Positions 43,489 to 53,728 of a stretch of DNA of 64,000 nt are shown in pieces. Under the pieces are notes generated by a model. It did no database searches and was not told the DNA's origin. It saw only the letters and a program-made list of their open reading frames with translations. Location of the stretch: assembly GCF_021582895.2 (NCBI RefSeq), contig NZ_CP091139.2:1-64000 (forward strand), in the 5' to 3' direction. Each line of letters starts with the position of its first letter. The first letter of the stretch is position 1. The DNA is from Microbacterium elymi (GTDB lineage Bacteria; Actinomycetota; Actinomycetes; Actinomycetales; Microbacteriaceae). The position numbers and the translations under genes are program-made.

Positions 43489-43779
43489 TCAGTCCGACGG
43501 CGTCGGGCTGGGCGAGGGCGGGACGCTCGCCGAGGGAGCGGGACTGACGGTCGCGGTCGGCGTCGGGGTGGTCGCGGGGGCGGGCATGCCGGGTCCGGCG
43601 AGGTAGTACGCGGACTGCACGCCGATGATCGCCAGGAGCAGCACGGTGCCGGCCACGGCCCCGATGACGTTGTCGCGCACGCGTCGGCGTTCCTGCTGGG
43701 CGTTCAACTCCTGTCGCGCCCGATATGCCCGCGCCCGCTCGCGCTGGGTGCGCGCGTCCTTCTTGTTCGCCGACGCCAC
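43489..43779 (-). CDS. small single-span membrane protein
   Basis: About 96 residues from a GTG preceded by GGAGG. Charged N-terminus (NKKDARTQRERARAYRARQ), one membrane span (VIGAVAGTVLLLAIIGVQSAYYL) and a Pro/Thr/Ser-rich tail outside. Typical of small actinobacterial membrane proteins beside rarA; no function known. Divergent from rarA. The frame is intact. Confidence 0.75.
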   Translation of the reverse strand: MASANKKDARTQRERARAYRARQELNAQQERRRVRDNVIGAVAGTVLLLAIIGVQSAYYLAGPGMPAPATTPTPTATVSPAPSASVPPSPSPTPSD

Positions 43780-43890
43780 GCCGCCTCCTTCGCCCACCGG
43801 TCCCGGCCGTGCCCGGGCAGGCTCGATCCTACGGGCGCGGGCGCCCCGCAGACAAAGACGGGGGTCGTCCCCGGCGGATAGCCTGGGTGG

Positions 43891-45220
43891 GTGACCACCG
43901 TTCCAGGCCTGTTCACCGGGCAGACGCCGCTCGCGGTGCGGATGCGGCCGACCTCGCTGGACGAGGTCGCCGGGCAGCGCCATCTGCCTGCGCCCGGCTC
44001 GCCCCTGGTCACGCTGGCCGATCCGGATGCCGCGGCCACAGCATCCGCGTCCGTGATCCTGTGGGGGCCGCCCGGCACCGGCAAGACGACACTGGCCCAG
44101 GCGATCGCGCGCTCGTCGGGGCGGCGGTTCGTCGAGCTGTCGGCCGTGACCGCCGGGGTGAAGGACGTCCGCACGGTGATGCAGGAGGCGCTGAACCAGC
44201 GCGATCTGTACGGGCAGTCCACGATCCTGTTCCTGGACGAGATCCACCGGTTCACCAAGGCGCAGCAGGACGCCCTCCTGCCGGGGGTGGAGAACGGCTG
44301 GGTGGTGCTGATCGCGGCCACCACCGAGAACCCGTCGTTCTCGGTGATCTCACCGCTGCTGTCCCGGTCGCTGCTGCCTGACGCTCCAGCCGCTGAGCGA
44401 CGCGGATCTCGGGGTGCTCGTGGACCGGGCGGTCTCAGACCCGCGCGGCCTGGGGGATGCGGTCTCGCTCGATCCCGACGCCCGCGCCGCGCTCATCCGG
44501 CTCTCGTCCGGCGACGCACGGCGTGCGCTCACGGCGCTGGAGGCCGCGGCATCCCTGGCCACCCCCGCCGAGGGCGAGGCCCCGGCCGTGGTCACCACCG
44601 ACGCCGTCGCCCAGGCCGTCGACAAGGCCCTGCTGCGGTACGACCGGCAGGGCGACGAGCACTACGACGTGATCAGCGCGTTCATCAAGTCGATCCGCGG
44701 GTCGGACGTGGACGCCGCGATGCACTACCTCGCCCGGATGATCGAGGCGGGGGAGGACCCCCGGTTCATCGCCCGCCGACTGGTGATCTCCGCATCCGAG
44801 GACATCGGCCTGGCCGACCCGCAGGCGCTGCAGATCGCCGTGGCCGCCGCCGACGCGGTGGCCTTCATCGGGATGCCGGAGGGCCGCATCCCGCTCGCCG
44901 AGGCCACCGCGTACCTGGCCACGACGGCCAAGTCCAACGCCGCCTACCTGGCGATCGACGCCGCTATCGCGGATGTGCGCGCCGGCGGGTTCGGGCGCGT
45001 GCCGGTGCACCTGCGCGATGCGCACTACCCCGGCGCCAAGCGCCTCGGCCACGGCAAGGGGTACGTCTACCCGCACGACAGCGAGATCGGCCTCGCCGCG
45101 CAGCAGTACCTGCCCGACGAACTGCGCGGGCGCCGCTATTACGAGCCGAAGGCGCTGGGCGCCGAGCGTGATGTGCAGGCGCGGCTGGAGAAGATCCGCC
45201 GCATCCTCGGTGGGCAGTGA
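43891..45220 (+). CDS. rarA: replication-associated recombination protein RarA, frame broken once
   Basis: AAA+ ATPase (MgsA/RarA) acting at stalled replication forks. Walker A is in [15 protein letters not shown], Walker B in [14 protein letters not shown], and sensor 1 in [14 protein letters not shown]. The C-terminal tetramer domain reads [16 protein letters not shown] and [25 protein letters not shown] start. An extra C at about 44377 (CTGCCTGACG for CTGCTGACG) breaks [13 protein letters not shown]. Corrected length is about 442 residues. Confidence 0.94.
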
Positions 45221-45391
45221 CCGGCCGACGCCGTCTGCTAAGCTAGAGCGGCTCGAAACCGAGTTTTCGGGCATCCCCCTCCTCCTGGAACATCGCCTCG
45301 TGCGCCCCGGCGTGCACACCTGGCGGGCGGAGTCGGGCGATACGTCCGCGAGCCGTGAACGACACGGCCGCGTCATCGGAAGGAACACTTC
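45221..45391 (+). other. rpsD leader region
   Basis: A 171-base non-coding stretch between rarA and rpsD. It contains a TAAGCT -10-like word near 45239 and a short stem (CGAAA...TTTCG). Autoregulation by S4 through a leader structure is known in other bacteria, but no such structure can be assigned here. Confidence 0.3.
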
Positions 45392-46021
45392 GTGGCTACG
45401 AAGTCCCAGGACCGCCGCAAGGTCCGCCTGTCCCGCGCCCTCGGCGTCGCCCTGACCCCGAAGGCCGCGCGCTACCTCGAGAAGCGCCCCTACGGCCCCG
45501 GCGAGCACGGTCGCACCAAGCGCAAGCAGGACAGCGACTACGCCGTCCGTCTGCGCGAGAAGCAGCGTCTGCGCGAGCAGTACGGCATCCGCGAGGCGCA
45601 GCTGCGCATCCAGTTCGAAGAGGCCCGCCGCAAGGACGGCCTGACCGGTGAGAACCTGGTCGAGCAGCTCGAGCAGCGCCTGGACGCGCTCGTGGTGCGC
45701 GCCGGCTTCGCCCGCACCATGGCACAGGCCCGCCAGTTCGTCGTGCACCGTCACATCATGGTCGACGGCCAGCTCGTGGACCGCCCCTCGTTCCGGGTCA
45801 AGCCCGGCCAGCTGATCCACGTCAAGCAGCGCAGCGAGGGCACCGAGCCGTTCCAGGTGGCCGCCGCCGGTGGCAACGCCGAGGTGCTGCCCCGGTTCCG
45901 CCCTACCTCGAGGTCGACCTCGACAAGCTGCAGGCCCGCCTCGTGCGTCGCCCGAAGCGCGCCGAGGTGCCCGTGGTGTGCGAAGTGCAAGCTCGTGGTC
46001 GAGTACTACGCGGCCCGCTGA
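45392..46021 (+). CDS. rpsD: 30S ribosomal protein S4, internal stretch scrambled
   Basis: Primary assembly protein of the small subunit. It carries the S4 RNA-binding motif (RLDALVVRAGFARTMAQARQFVVHRHIMVDG) and starts MATKSQDRRKVRLSRALGVAL. A missing C at about 45893 and an extra A at about 45989 (GTGCAAGCTCGTGG) cancel, so the stop is right but about 32 residues between are wrong. Restored text is VPPYLEVDLDKLQARLVRR. About 209 residues. An essential gene cannot carry this, so the lesions are probably not real. Confidence 0.96.
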   Translation: MATKSQDRRKVRLSRALGVALTPKAARYLEKRPYGPGEHGRTKRKQDSDYAVRLREKQRLREQYGIREAQLRIQFEEARRKDGLTGENLVEQLEQRLDALVVRAGFARTMAQARQFVVHRHIMVDGQLVDRPSFRVKPGQLIHVKQRSEGTEPFQVAAAGGNAEVLPRFRPTSRSTSTSCRPASCVARSAPRCPWCAKCKLVVEYYAAR

Positions 46022-46055
46022 TCCGGCCTCACCCGGCCGCGCAGCGGCCGGGCAC

Positions 46056-46093
46056 GGAGGGCGTCGGGACATCCCGGCGCCCTCCTGGCTTTT
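46056..46093 (+). terminator. intrinsic terminator after rpsD
   Basis: Stem GGAGGGCG (46056-46063) pairs with CGCCCTCC (46078-46085), with further CGGG/CCCG pairing inside, followed by TGGCTTTT. Confidence 0.75.
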
Positions 46094-46137
46094 CCCCTAC
46101 GATGGGGATGCCGCCGCCGCGGCATGGAAGGGAAGAC

Positions 46138-46440
46138 ATGAAGAAGCTCCTGTGGTTCCTGTTCGGCATCGCCGGCGGATTCGTGCTGGCGCACTACGTG
46201 AACAAGGACCCGCGCGGCCATGAGGTGCTCGCCGAGGTCGACGCCCGCATCTCCGAGTTCACCGACCGGATCGGCGACGCCTACCGCGAGCAGGAGTCCC
46301 GGCTGACCGCAGCGGTCAGCGAGGCGAAGGATGCCGCCGCCGACATGGCGGCGGCGGTCAAAGACGCCGCGGTCGACGCGACCGCCGCGGTCAAGGACGC
46401 CGCTGAGGCCGCCGCCGAGGCGTCCCGCCCGGACGCCTGA
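46138..46440 (+). CDS. small membrane-anchored helical protein
   Basis: 100 residues. N-terminal span (MKKLLWFLFGIAGGFVLAHYV), then an Ala-rich charged helix with a repeated AAVKDAA-type pattern (three near-copies). Probably a coiled coil or amphipathic helix under the membrane. It lies 72 bases before alaS; this neighbour relation is common in actinobacteria. No function known. Confidence 0.7.
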   Translation: MKKLLWFLFGIAGGFVLAHYVNKDPRGHEVLAEVDARISEFTDRIGDAYREQESRLTAAVSEAKDAAADMAAAVKDAAVDATAAVKDAAEAAAEASRPDA

Positions 46441-46512
46441 CCCCCCGCCCCGCTCGCATGGCCCTGGGGACCGTTCCGGCCCCGTTCCCCGCCGACCTCT
46501 GGGAAGACATCA

Positions 46513-49174
46513 ATGAAGACCGCTGAGATCGCCCAGCGTTACCTCGACTACTTCGAGAAGAACGACCACGTCATCGTGCCGTCCGCGTCGCTGGTCAGCG
46601 ACGACCCGTCGATCATGTTCACGATCGCCGGGATGGTGCCGTTTATCCCGTACCTGAGTGGTCTGGTCCCCGCGCCGTTCTCGCGCGTCGCCGACGTGCA
46701 GAAGTGCATCCGCACGCTCGACATCGAAGAGGTCGGGCACACCGCCCGGCACGGCACGTTCTTCCAGATGCTGGGCAACTGGTCGTTCGGCGACTACTTC
46801 AAGGAAGAGGCGATCGGCTACGCGTGGGAGCTGCTCACCTCGTCCGAGGCGGACGGCGGTCTCGGCTTCGCAGAGCGCGACCTGTGGGTGACCGTCTACG
46901 AGGACGACGACGACGCGGCCCGGCTGTGGCAGTCGGTGGCGGGGCTGCCCGCCTCGCGCATCCAGCGGCTGGGCAAAGAGGACAACTACTGGCACACCGG
47001 CCAGCCCGGCCCGGGCGGTCCCTGCTCGGAGATCTACTTCGACCGCGGCCCGGCGTACGGGCGGGACGGCGGCCCGGCGGTCGACGACGACCGGTTCACC
47101 GAGATCTGGAACCTGGTGTTCATGCAGGAGCGGATCACCAACGTCCGCTCCAAGACCGAGTTCGACGTGGTCGGCCCGCTGCCGCGCAAGAACATCGACA
47201 CCGGCATGGGGCTGGAGCGCGTCGCCTTCATGAAGCAGGGCGTGCAGAACATGTACGAGATCGATCAGGTCCGGCCGGTGCTGGATCGCGCGGTCGAGCT
47301 GTCCGGTCGCCGGTACGGAGCCGACGACGGCGACGACATCCGGTTCCGCGTGATCGCCGACCACGTGCGCTCCTCGCTGATGCTCCTCTCGGACGGCGTC
47401 ACGCCCTCCAACGAGGGCCGCGGATACATCCTGCGGCGCTTGATGCGCCGCACGGTGCGCGCCATGCGCCTGCTGGGCGTGGACGAGCCGACCTTCCCGG
47501 TGCTGTTCGCGGCATCCCGTGACGCGATGAAGTCCGCCTACCCGGTCGTGGAGACCGACTGGGAGCGGATGTCGCAGTACGCCGTCGCCGAGGAGGAGAC
47601 GTTCCTGCGCACGCTCGCGGCCGGCTCGACGATCCTGGATCTGGCGATCGACGAGACGAAGAAGGCCCACGCCGAGGCCATCAGCGGCCCCGAGGCCTTC
47701 CTGCTGCACGACACCTACGGCTTCCCGATCGACCTGACCCTCGAGGTCGCCCAGGAAGCGGGCCTCACGGTGGACCGCGCCGCCTTCGACGCCCTGATGC
47801 AGGAGCAGAAGACGCGGGCGAAGGCCGACGCCCGCTCGCGCAAGCGGGCGCTGGCCGACCAGAGCGTGTACCGCGAGTTCCGTGCGCACGGCGAGACCGG
47901 CTTCACCGGCTACACCGAGCTGGAGACCGAGTCCCGCGTGCTCGGCATCCTCGTCGACGGCCTGCCGGTCGATCGGGCCACACAGGGCCAGCTCGCCGAG
48001 GTGATCCTCGCCGAGACCGCGCTGTACGCCGAATCGGGCGGGCAGGTGGCTGACAAGGGCATGATCGTGGGGCCCGGCTACGAGCTCGAGGTGCTCGACG
48101 TGCAGCGTCCCGTGCCCGGGCTGGTCAGTCACACCGTCGAGGTCACGCAGGGCGAGGTCGGAGTCGACCAGCCCGCGACGAGCGTGGTGGATGCCGAGAA
48201 CCGCCGGGCGGCGGCGCAGGCGCACTCCGCCACCCACCTCGTGCACGCCGCGCTCCGCGACACGCTGGGTCGCACCGCGACGCAGGCCGGGTCGCTCAAC
48301 CGGGCCGGCTACCTGCGGTTCGACTTCTCCTGGGGCTCGTCGCTGTCGACCGACACGAAGAGCGAGATCGAGGAGATCGCCAACAACGCCGTGCGAGAGA
48401 ACCTGCAGGTGACCACCCGAGTGCTCCCGCTGGCCGAGGCCAAGGAACTGGGCGCGATGGCGCTGTTCGGCGAGAAGTACGGCAGCACGGTGCGCATGGT
48501 CGACATCGGCGGCCCGTGGTCGCGCGAGCTGTGCGCGGGGACCCACGTGGCGTCGTCCGCCGAGGTGGGCCTGATCAGTCTCGTCGGCGAGTCCTCGGTC
48601 GGAGCCTCCAATCGCCGTGTCGAGGCGCTGGTGGGTCGGGACGCGTTCCGCGAGCTGGCGGCCGAGCGCGCCCTCGTCGCACAGCTGACGTCGTCGCTGA
48701 AGACGCCGCGTGACCAGCTGCCCGCTCGGATCGCCGACCTCAGCGCGCAAGCTGAAGGCGGCAGAGAAGAAGATCGCTGCGTTCGAGGCGCGCGCCCTGG
48801 CCGACCGCGTCCCCGAGCTGGCCGCGCAGGCATCGACCACGGGCCGGTTCCGGGTCGTGGGCGAGTCGGTGGGTGCGGTCGCGTCGGCCGACGACGTCCG
48901 GTCGCTGGCACTGCAGGTGCGGGACCGGCTCGGCGCCGACGCCGCCGTGGTCGCGCTGGCCGGCGTGGCCGGCGGCCGGCCGGTGGTCATCGTCGCGACG
49001 AACGAGGCCGCGCGCGACGCCGGCGCCCGCGCCGGCGTCCTGGCCAAGTCCGCGGCATCCGTCCTCGGCGGAGGCGGTGGCGGCCGCGACGACGTGGCCC
49101 AGGGCGGCGGCACGGACGCCGCGGCCCTGCCGGCGGCGCTGGCGGCGGTGCGCTCCGGCCTGGAGAGGGTGTGA
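46513..49174 (+). CDS. alaS: alanyl-tRNA synthetase, frame broken once
   Basis: Class II synthetase starting MKTAEIAQRYLDYFEKNDH. The catalytic domain is followed by the editing domain with HSATHLVHAALRDTLG, the CAGTHV zinc/editing motif and the C-terminal DHHA1 region ending in a Gly-rich GGGGGGRDD segment. An extra A at about 48749 (GCGCAAGCTGAAG for GCGCAGCTGAAG) shifts the last 140 residues. Corrected length is about 886 residues, normal. The stop overlaps the ruvX start. Confidence 0.96.
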
Positions 49175-49642
49175 TCGACTTCCGACGCGGGGTGCGGCTG
49201 GCCGTCGACGTGGGCAGGGCCCGGGTCGGGGTGGCGCGGTGCGATCCGGACGGCATGCTGGCCGTTCCGGTGGAAACCGTGCCGCGCGAGCCGGATCCGC
49301 TCCCGCGGCTGATCGCGCTGGCGACCGAGTTCGACGCCATCGAGTTCGTCGTCGGCCTGCCGCTGAACATGAACGGCCAGGACACGGCCTCGACCGCGGA
49401 TGCGCGGGCCGTCGCGGCCCGGCTGGCCGCGGCATCCGCCGTGCCGGTCCGTCTCGTGGACGAGCGGCTCAGCACGGTCAGCGCACACGCCGTTCTGCGG
49501 GCATCGGGCAGAACACAGCGTTCATCTCGTAGCATTGTGGATCAAGTCGCCGCAGTCGTCTTCCTCCAACAGGCTCTCGACATCGAGAAGCGCACGGGAC
49601 GACCGGCCGGTGATCGTGTCCCCCACGCAGGAGCCCGCCTGA
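49171..49642 (+). CDS. ruvX: RuvX/YqgF Holliday-junction-resolvase-like nuclease, end shifted
   Basis: RNase H-fold protein linked to rRNA or recombination processing. Asp in LAVDVGRARVGVARCDPDG, then VVGLPLNMNGQD, VRLVDERLSTV and SSRSIVDQVAAVVFLQQAL. GTG start overlapping alaS. The reading frame runs past the expected end; an indel near 49625 would restore a stop at 49640-49642, just before mltG. About 156 residues. The end is less certain than the body. Confidence 0.88.
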
Positions 49643-49643
49643 A

Positions 49644-51104
49644 ATGTCCGACGCCCGATCCGACGGCGATCCGTTCGCCGAGATGTACGGCCGGCTGCCC
49701 GACCCGCGCTCCGGGCGCGCGTCGGCGCCCGGCACGGGCGGGACGCCGCTGTCACGGCGCGAGGCACGCGAAGCGGCGGCACGTGAGGCGGCTGCACGCG
49801 AAGCGGCTGCACGCGAAGCGACGGCGCGGCAGGACGCCCCGGCCGCCGACGAGGGCCGGGAGAACCCGGATGTCGCGCCCGGGCCCGTCCGTCGGGGCAA
49901 TCCCGATCCAGGCGTGCAGACGAGCGGAACGACGGCGGACCGGCCCGAGCTGGCCGATCTGTTCGCCGGCTCGGCGAGCACCGAGGCGCTCGGGACGGTC
50001 CCGAAGAAGAAGTCGAAGCGACAGAAGCGCCGCGGCCGGTGGATCGGGTTCGCGGTCGTCCTCGTGGTGCTGGTCGGCATCGGCGGCGCCGGCTGGTACG
50101 TGTGGGACACGTATCAGGACAACATCCGCTCGATCATGGGATGGGAAGAGCCCAAGGACTACGAGGCGGGACAGGCCGACGGCGAGGCGCTGGTGACCAT
50201 CGTCAGCGGTGACAACGGCAGCTCCATCTCGCGGACGCTCGCCTCGGCCGGGGTGACGAAGACCCCCGAGGCGTTCTACAGCATGCTCATCAGCACCGGG
50301 CAGAGCCCGACCTTCTACCCGGGCGTGTACAAGCTGCAGAAGAAGATGACCTCCGCCGCCGCGCTGAAGACCCTCGAGGATCCCGCTTCGAAGCTGGAGA
50401 ACTCGGCGCTGATCCGCGAGGGCGTCACCGAGGAGACGATCCTGAAGAACCTGTCCGAGACGCTGAAGATCCCGCTGGAGGACTTCCGGGCCGCGACCAA
50501 GGATCCCTCGAAGTACGGGGTGAAGGCCGACAGTCTCGAGGGCTGGCTGTTCCCCGCCATGTACACGTTCGATCCGGGCGCCACCGCGACCGACGTGATC
50601 AAGACCATGGTGGCGCGCACCGTGCGATCGCTGAACGACGCCGGGGTCCCCGACAGCGACCGGCAGCGGATCCTCACCATCGCCTCCATCATCCAGCGGG
50701 AGGCGCGCTCGTCCGACGACTTCTACAAGGTGTCGCGGGTGATCGAGAACCGCCTCAGGCCGAACAACCAGGAGACGTTCGGCAAGCTGCAGATGGACTC
50801 CACCGCGCAGTACGGCTACGGCGAGATGCACGACGGCACCGCCAGCTCGAGCCAGGCGGCGCTGGACGACGACAACCCGTGGAACACCTACGTGCACACC
50901 GGGCTGCCGGTCGGCCCCATCTCCAGCCCGGGCGACACCGCGATCGACGCGGCGATGCACCCCGCCGACGGTCCGTGGATGTACTTCGTCACGGTGAACC
51001 TCGACACCGGTGAGACCGTCTTCAGCGCGACCTACGCCGAGCAGCAGAAGGCGATCGGCCAGATGCAGACATGGTGCAGGGCCCACCCGGACTCGGGATG
51101 CTGA
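49644..51104 (+). CDS. mltG: endolytic transglycosylase MltG
   Basis: Cleaves nascent peptidoglycan strands at the membrane. The long cytosolic N-terminal region ends at KKKSKRQKRRGRW, followed by one membrane span (IGFAVVLVVLVGIGGAGWYVW) and the YceG domain with the catalytic Glu in IASIIQREARS and a late LPVGPISSPGDTAIDAAMHP. 486 residues. The N-terminus has four tandem AREAA-type repeats. The frame is intact. Confidence 0.94.
   Translation: MSDARSDGDPFAEMYGRLPDPRSGRASAPGTGGTPLSRREAREAAAREAAAREAAAREATARQDAPAADEGRENPDVAPGPVRRGNPDPGVQTSGTTADRPELADLFAGSASTEALGTVPKKKSKRQKRRGRWIGFAVVLVVLVGIGGAGWYVWDTYQDNIRSIMGWEEPKDYEAGQADGEALVTIVSGDNGSSISRTLASAGVTKTPEAFYSMLISTGQSPTFYPGVYKLQKKMTSAAALKTLEDPASKLENSALIREGVTEETILKNLSETLKIPLEDFRAATKDPSKYGVKADSLEGWLFPAMYTFDPGATATDVIKTMVARTVRSLNDAGVPDSDRQRILTIASIIQREARSSDDFYKVSRVIENRLRPNNQETFGKLQMDSTAQYGYGEMHDGTASSSQAALDDDNPWNTYVHTGLPVGPISSPGDTAIDAAMHPADGPWMYFVTVNLDTGETVFSATYAEQQKAIGQMQTWCRAHPDSGC
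49760..49825 (+). repeat. tandem 15-base repeat within mltG
   Basis: Near-copies of GCACGCGAAGCGGCT in tandem encode AREAA units (four copies, the last AREAT). The unit is a multiple of three, so copy changes keep the frame. It lies in the cytosolic, probably disordered part of MltG. Confidence 0.75.
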
Positions 51105-51934
51105 GCGAGGCGGACCGGCTCGAGGTCTGGGGCGACCCGATCGCACACAGCCTGTCGCCGGCGCTCGCACACGGCTGCCTACGCCGCGCTCGGACGGGAC
51201 TGGTCCTACGGGCGACGCCGCGTGGACGCGACATCCTTCGCCGGCGAGTTCGCCGGACTCGACCGACGCTGGCGCGGCCTGTCGCTGACGATGCCGCTGA
51301 AGGCCGCGGCCTTCGCCGCGGCCCGCGCACGCGACCGCGCGGCGACCCTGTCCGGCGCGGTGAACACGCTGCGCTCGCCCCCGACGGGCCCCGCGGATTC
51401 AACACGGATGTCGGAGGCATCGTCGCCGAGCTGTCCGGGCAGGACCTTGCCGACATCGGCCGGGCGCGGATCGTCGGCGCCGGGGCCACCGCCACCTCGG
51501 CCCTGCTCGCGCTGGCCGAGCTCGGCGTGCGCGACGTGGATGTCGCCGCCCGCCGCCCGTCCGCGGCGGCGCCGCTGGAGGCACTGGGCGCGCACCTCGG
51601 CGTGCGGGTGCTGGTGCACGGGCTGGACGGGCCGGGCGCGCCGGTCCCGCTGACGTTCGCCACCCTTCCGGGCGGCGCGGCGCTGGACGAGGCCGCCGCG
51701 GACGCGCTGGCGAGCGGGGGCGGCGTCCTGTACGACGTGGTGTACGGGCACTGGCCGACCGCCCTCGCGCAGGCATGGGAGCGGCGCGGTCAGCGTGCCG
51801 TGCCGGGCCTGGGCATGCTCATCGGGCAGGCGCTGCTGCAGGTGCGGATCTTCGCCTCCGGCGAGCCGACCGAGCCGCTGCCGGACGAGGCCGCGGTGCT
51901 GACGGCCATGCGGACGGCCGTCATCGACGTCTGA
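51098..51934 (+). CDS. aroE: shikimate dehydrogenase, internal stretch scrambled
   Basis: NADP-dependent step of the shikimate pathway. Substrate motif VWGDPIAHSLSPAL near the start, catalytic Lys in LSLTMPLKAA, and nucleotide-binding GAGATATSALLALAELG. An extra C at about 51165 (GCTCGCACAC for GCTGCACAC) and a missing C at about 51374 offset each other; restored text is LHTAAYAALGRDWSYGR and LRLAPDGPRGFNTDVGG. About 278 residues. ATG at 51098 overlaps the mltG stop. Confidence 0.92.
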   Translation: MLSEADRLEVWGDPIAHSLSPALAHGCLRRARTGLVLRATPRGRDILRRRVRRTRPTLARPVADDAAEGRGLRRGPRTRPRGDPVRRGEHAALAPDGPRGFNTDVGGIVAELSGQDLADIGRARIVGAGATATSALLALAELGVRDVDVAARRPSAAAPLEALGAHLGVRVLVHGLDGPGAPVPLTFATLPGGAALDEAAADALASGGGVLYDVVYGHWPTALAQAWERRGQRAVPGLGMLIGQALLQVRIFASGEPTEPLPDEAAVLTAMRTAVIDV

Positions 51935-51964
51935 GCGCGCCCGCCGGCATGGGAGACTGGGGGA

Positions 51965-53182
51965 ATGCTCCGCGTGCTCACGGCCGGCGAATCGCACGGC
52001 CCCGAACTGGTCGCCCTGATGGAGGGACTGCCCGCCGGCGTCCCCGTCTCGCGGGCGGCCATCCAGGCCGACCTCGCGCGCCGCAAGCTCGGGTACGGGC
52101 GCGGCTCGCGGATGAAGTTCGAAGAGGATGAGCTGACCATCTCGACCGGGGTGCGCTTCGGCCTGAGCCTGGGCAGCCCGATCGCGCTGCGCATCGGCAA
52201 CACCGAGTGGCCGAAGTGGACCGAGGTGATGAGCGCCGAGCCGGTGGAGCTGACCGACCGCTCACGCGGTCGCGGCGCCCCCCTGACCCGCCCGCGCCCC
52301 GGACACGCCGATCTGGTCGGCATGCAGAAGTACGGCTTCGACGAGGCCCGCCCGATCCTGGAGCGCGCGAGCGCGCGGGAGACGGCGGCGCGCGTCGCCC
52401 TGGGCGCGGTGGCCCGCGCGTTCCTGGGCGAGCTGGGGATCCGGCTGGTCAGCCACACCCTGTCGATCGGGACGGTGCAGGTGCCCGAGACGGCACCGCT
52501 GCCGGTGCCCGACGATGTGGACGCCCTGGATGCCGATCCGCTGCGCTGCCGGGATGCCGCCACCAGCGCACGCATGGTGGAGGAGGTGGACGCGGCCCGC
52601 AAGGACGGCGACACCCTGGGCGGCATCGTCGAGGTCCTCGCGTACGGGCTGCCGCCCGGGCTCGGATCGCACGTGCAGTGGGACCGCCGGCTGGACGGAC
52701 GCCTCGCCCAGGCGCTGATGAGCATCCAGGCGATCAAGGGCGTGGAGATCGGCGACGGCTTCCAGACCACCCGGCGACGGGGCTCGGCCGCGCACGACGA
52801 GCTGTTCGCCGAGGCGTCCGGCATCACCCGGGCCACGGACCGCGCGGGCGGCACCGAGGGCGGCATGTCCACCGGCACGGTGCTGCGCGCCCGAGCCGGG
52901 ATGAAGCCGATCGCGACCGTGCCGCACTCGCTGCGCACCGTGGACGTCGCCACCGGCGACACCGCGTCGGCCCACCATCAGCGTTCCGACGTGTGCGCCG
53001 TGCCGGCGGCGGGCGTGGTCGCCGAGGCGATGGTCGCGCTCGTGCTGGCCGAGGTCGTCCTGGAGAAGTTCGGCGGCGACAGCGTGGAGGAGACCCGACG
53101 CAACGTCGAGGCGTACCTCGCGGCCATTCCGGCCACGCTGCGCACGAGCGATGTGAGCGATCCCGACCTGCTGCGGCCATGA
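51965..53182 (+). CDS. aroC: chorismate synthase
   Basis: FMN-dependent last step to chorismate. [25 protein letters not shown] at the start, then [21 protein letters not shown] and a late [23 protein letters not shown]. 405 residues, normal for actinobacteria. The stop overlaps the aroK ATG in ATGA. The frame is intact. Confidence 0.97.
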   Translation: MLRVLTAGESHGPELVALMEGLPAGVPVSRAAIQADLARRKLGYGRGSRMKFEEDELTISTGVRFGLSLGSPIALRIGNTEWPKWTEVMSAEPVELTDRSRGRGAPLTRPRPGHADLVGMQKYGFDEARPILERASARETAARVALGAVARAFLGELGIRLVSHTLSIGTVQVPETAPLPVPDDVDALDADPLRCRDAATSARMVEEVDAARKDGDTLGGIVEVLAYGLPPGLGSHVQWDRRLDGRLAQALMSIQAIKGVEIGDGFQTTRRRGSAAHDELFAEASGITRATDRAGGTEGGMSTGTVLRARAGMKPIATVPHSLRTVDVATGDTASAHHQRSDVCAVPAAGVVAEAMVALVLAEVVLEKFGGDSVEETRRNVEAYLAAIPATLRTSDVSDPDLLRP

Positions 53183-53728
53183 CGGCGCGCAGCGCGGTCC
53201 TGATCGGCCCGATGGGGGCCGGCAAGACCAGCATCGGGCGCAAGGCGGCCAAGCAGCTGGGCGTGCGCTTCTTCGACACCGACATCGCCGTCGCCCGCGT
53301 GCACGGCCCGATCCCCGGGATCTTCGCGACCGGCGGCGAGCAGCGCTTCCGCGACCTGGAGCGGGTCGCGGTCCGCGAAGGACTGGCCGGCGGCGGGATC
53401 GTCGCCCTCGGCGGCGGGGCGATCCTGCATCCCGACACGCGCACCGAGCTCGCGCAGCATCCCGTGGTGCTGCTGACCGTCGATCTGCGCACGGTCTCGG
53501 GCCGCATCCGCACGACATCGCGTCCGCTCGCTGCAGGGCGAGGACGCCCTCGGCCGCTGGGCGCAGGTCGCCGCCGAGCGGGCCGAGCTGTACGCGCGGC
53601 TGGCGGACGTGGCGATCGACACCTCCACCGGGCACATCCGCGACATCGTCGCGAACGTGGCCGGGTGGGTGCGCACACGATGGAGCCAAGACGATGCCGC
53701 ATCGGCGGCGCAGGAGGGAACGGCATGA
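53179..53728 (+). CDS. aroK: shikimate kinase, frame broken once
   Basis: P-loop kinase that phosphorylates shikimate. Walker A in [17 protein letters not shown], substrate Asp in FFDTDIAVA, and GGGAIL. An extra C at about 53529 (GCTCGCTGCAG for GCTGCTGCAG) breaks it; restored text is [17 protein letters not shown]. Corrected length is about 182 residues. The stop overlaps the aroB start. Confidence 0.94.

Noticed and set aside
46510..49488. A 992-residue open frame on the minus strand opposite alaS and ruvX
   Set aside because: It is a high-GC antisense shadow. It is rich in Arg, Gly, His and Val with no recognisable motif, and the opposite strand encodes conserved alaS.
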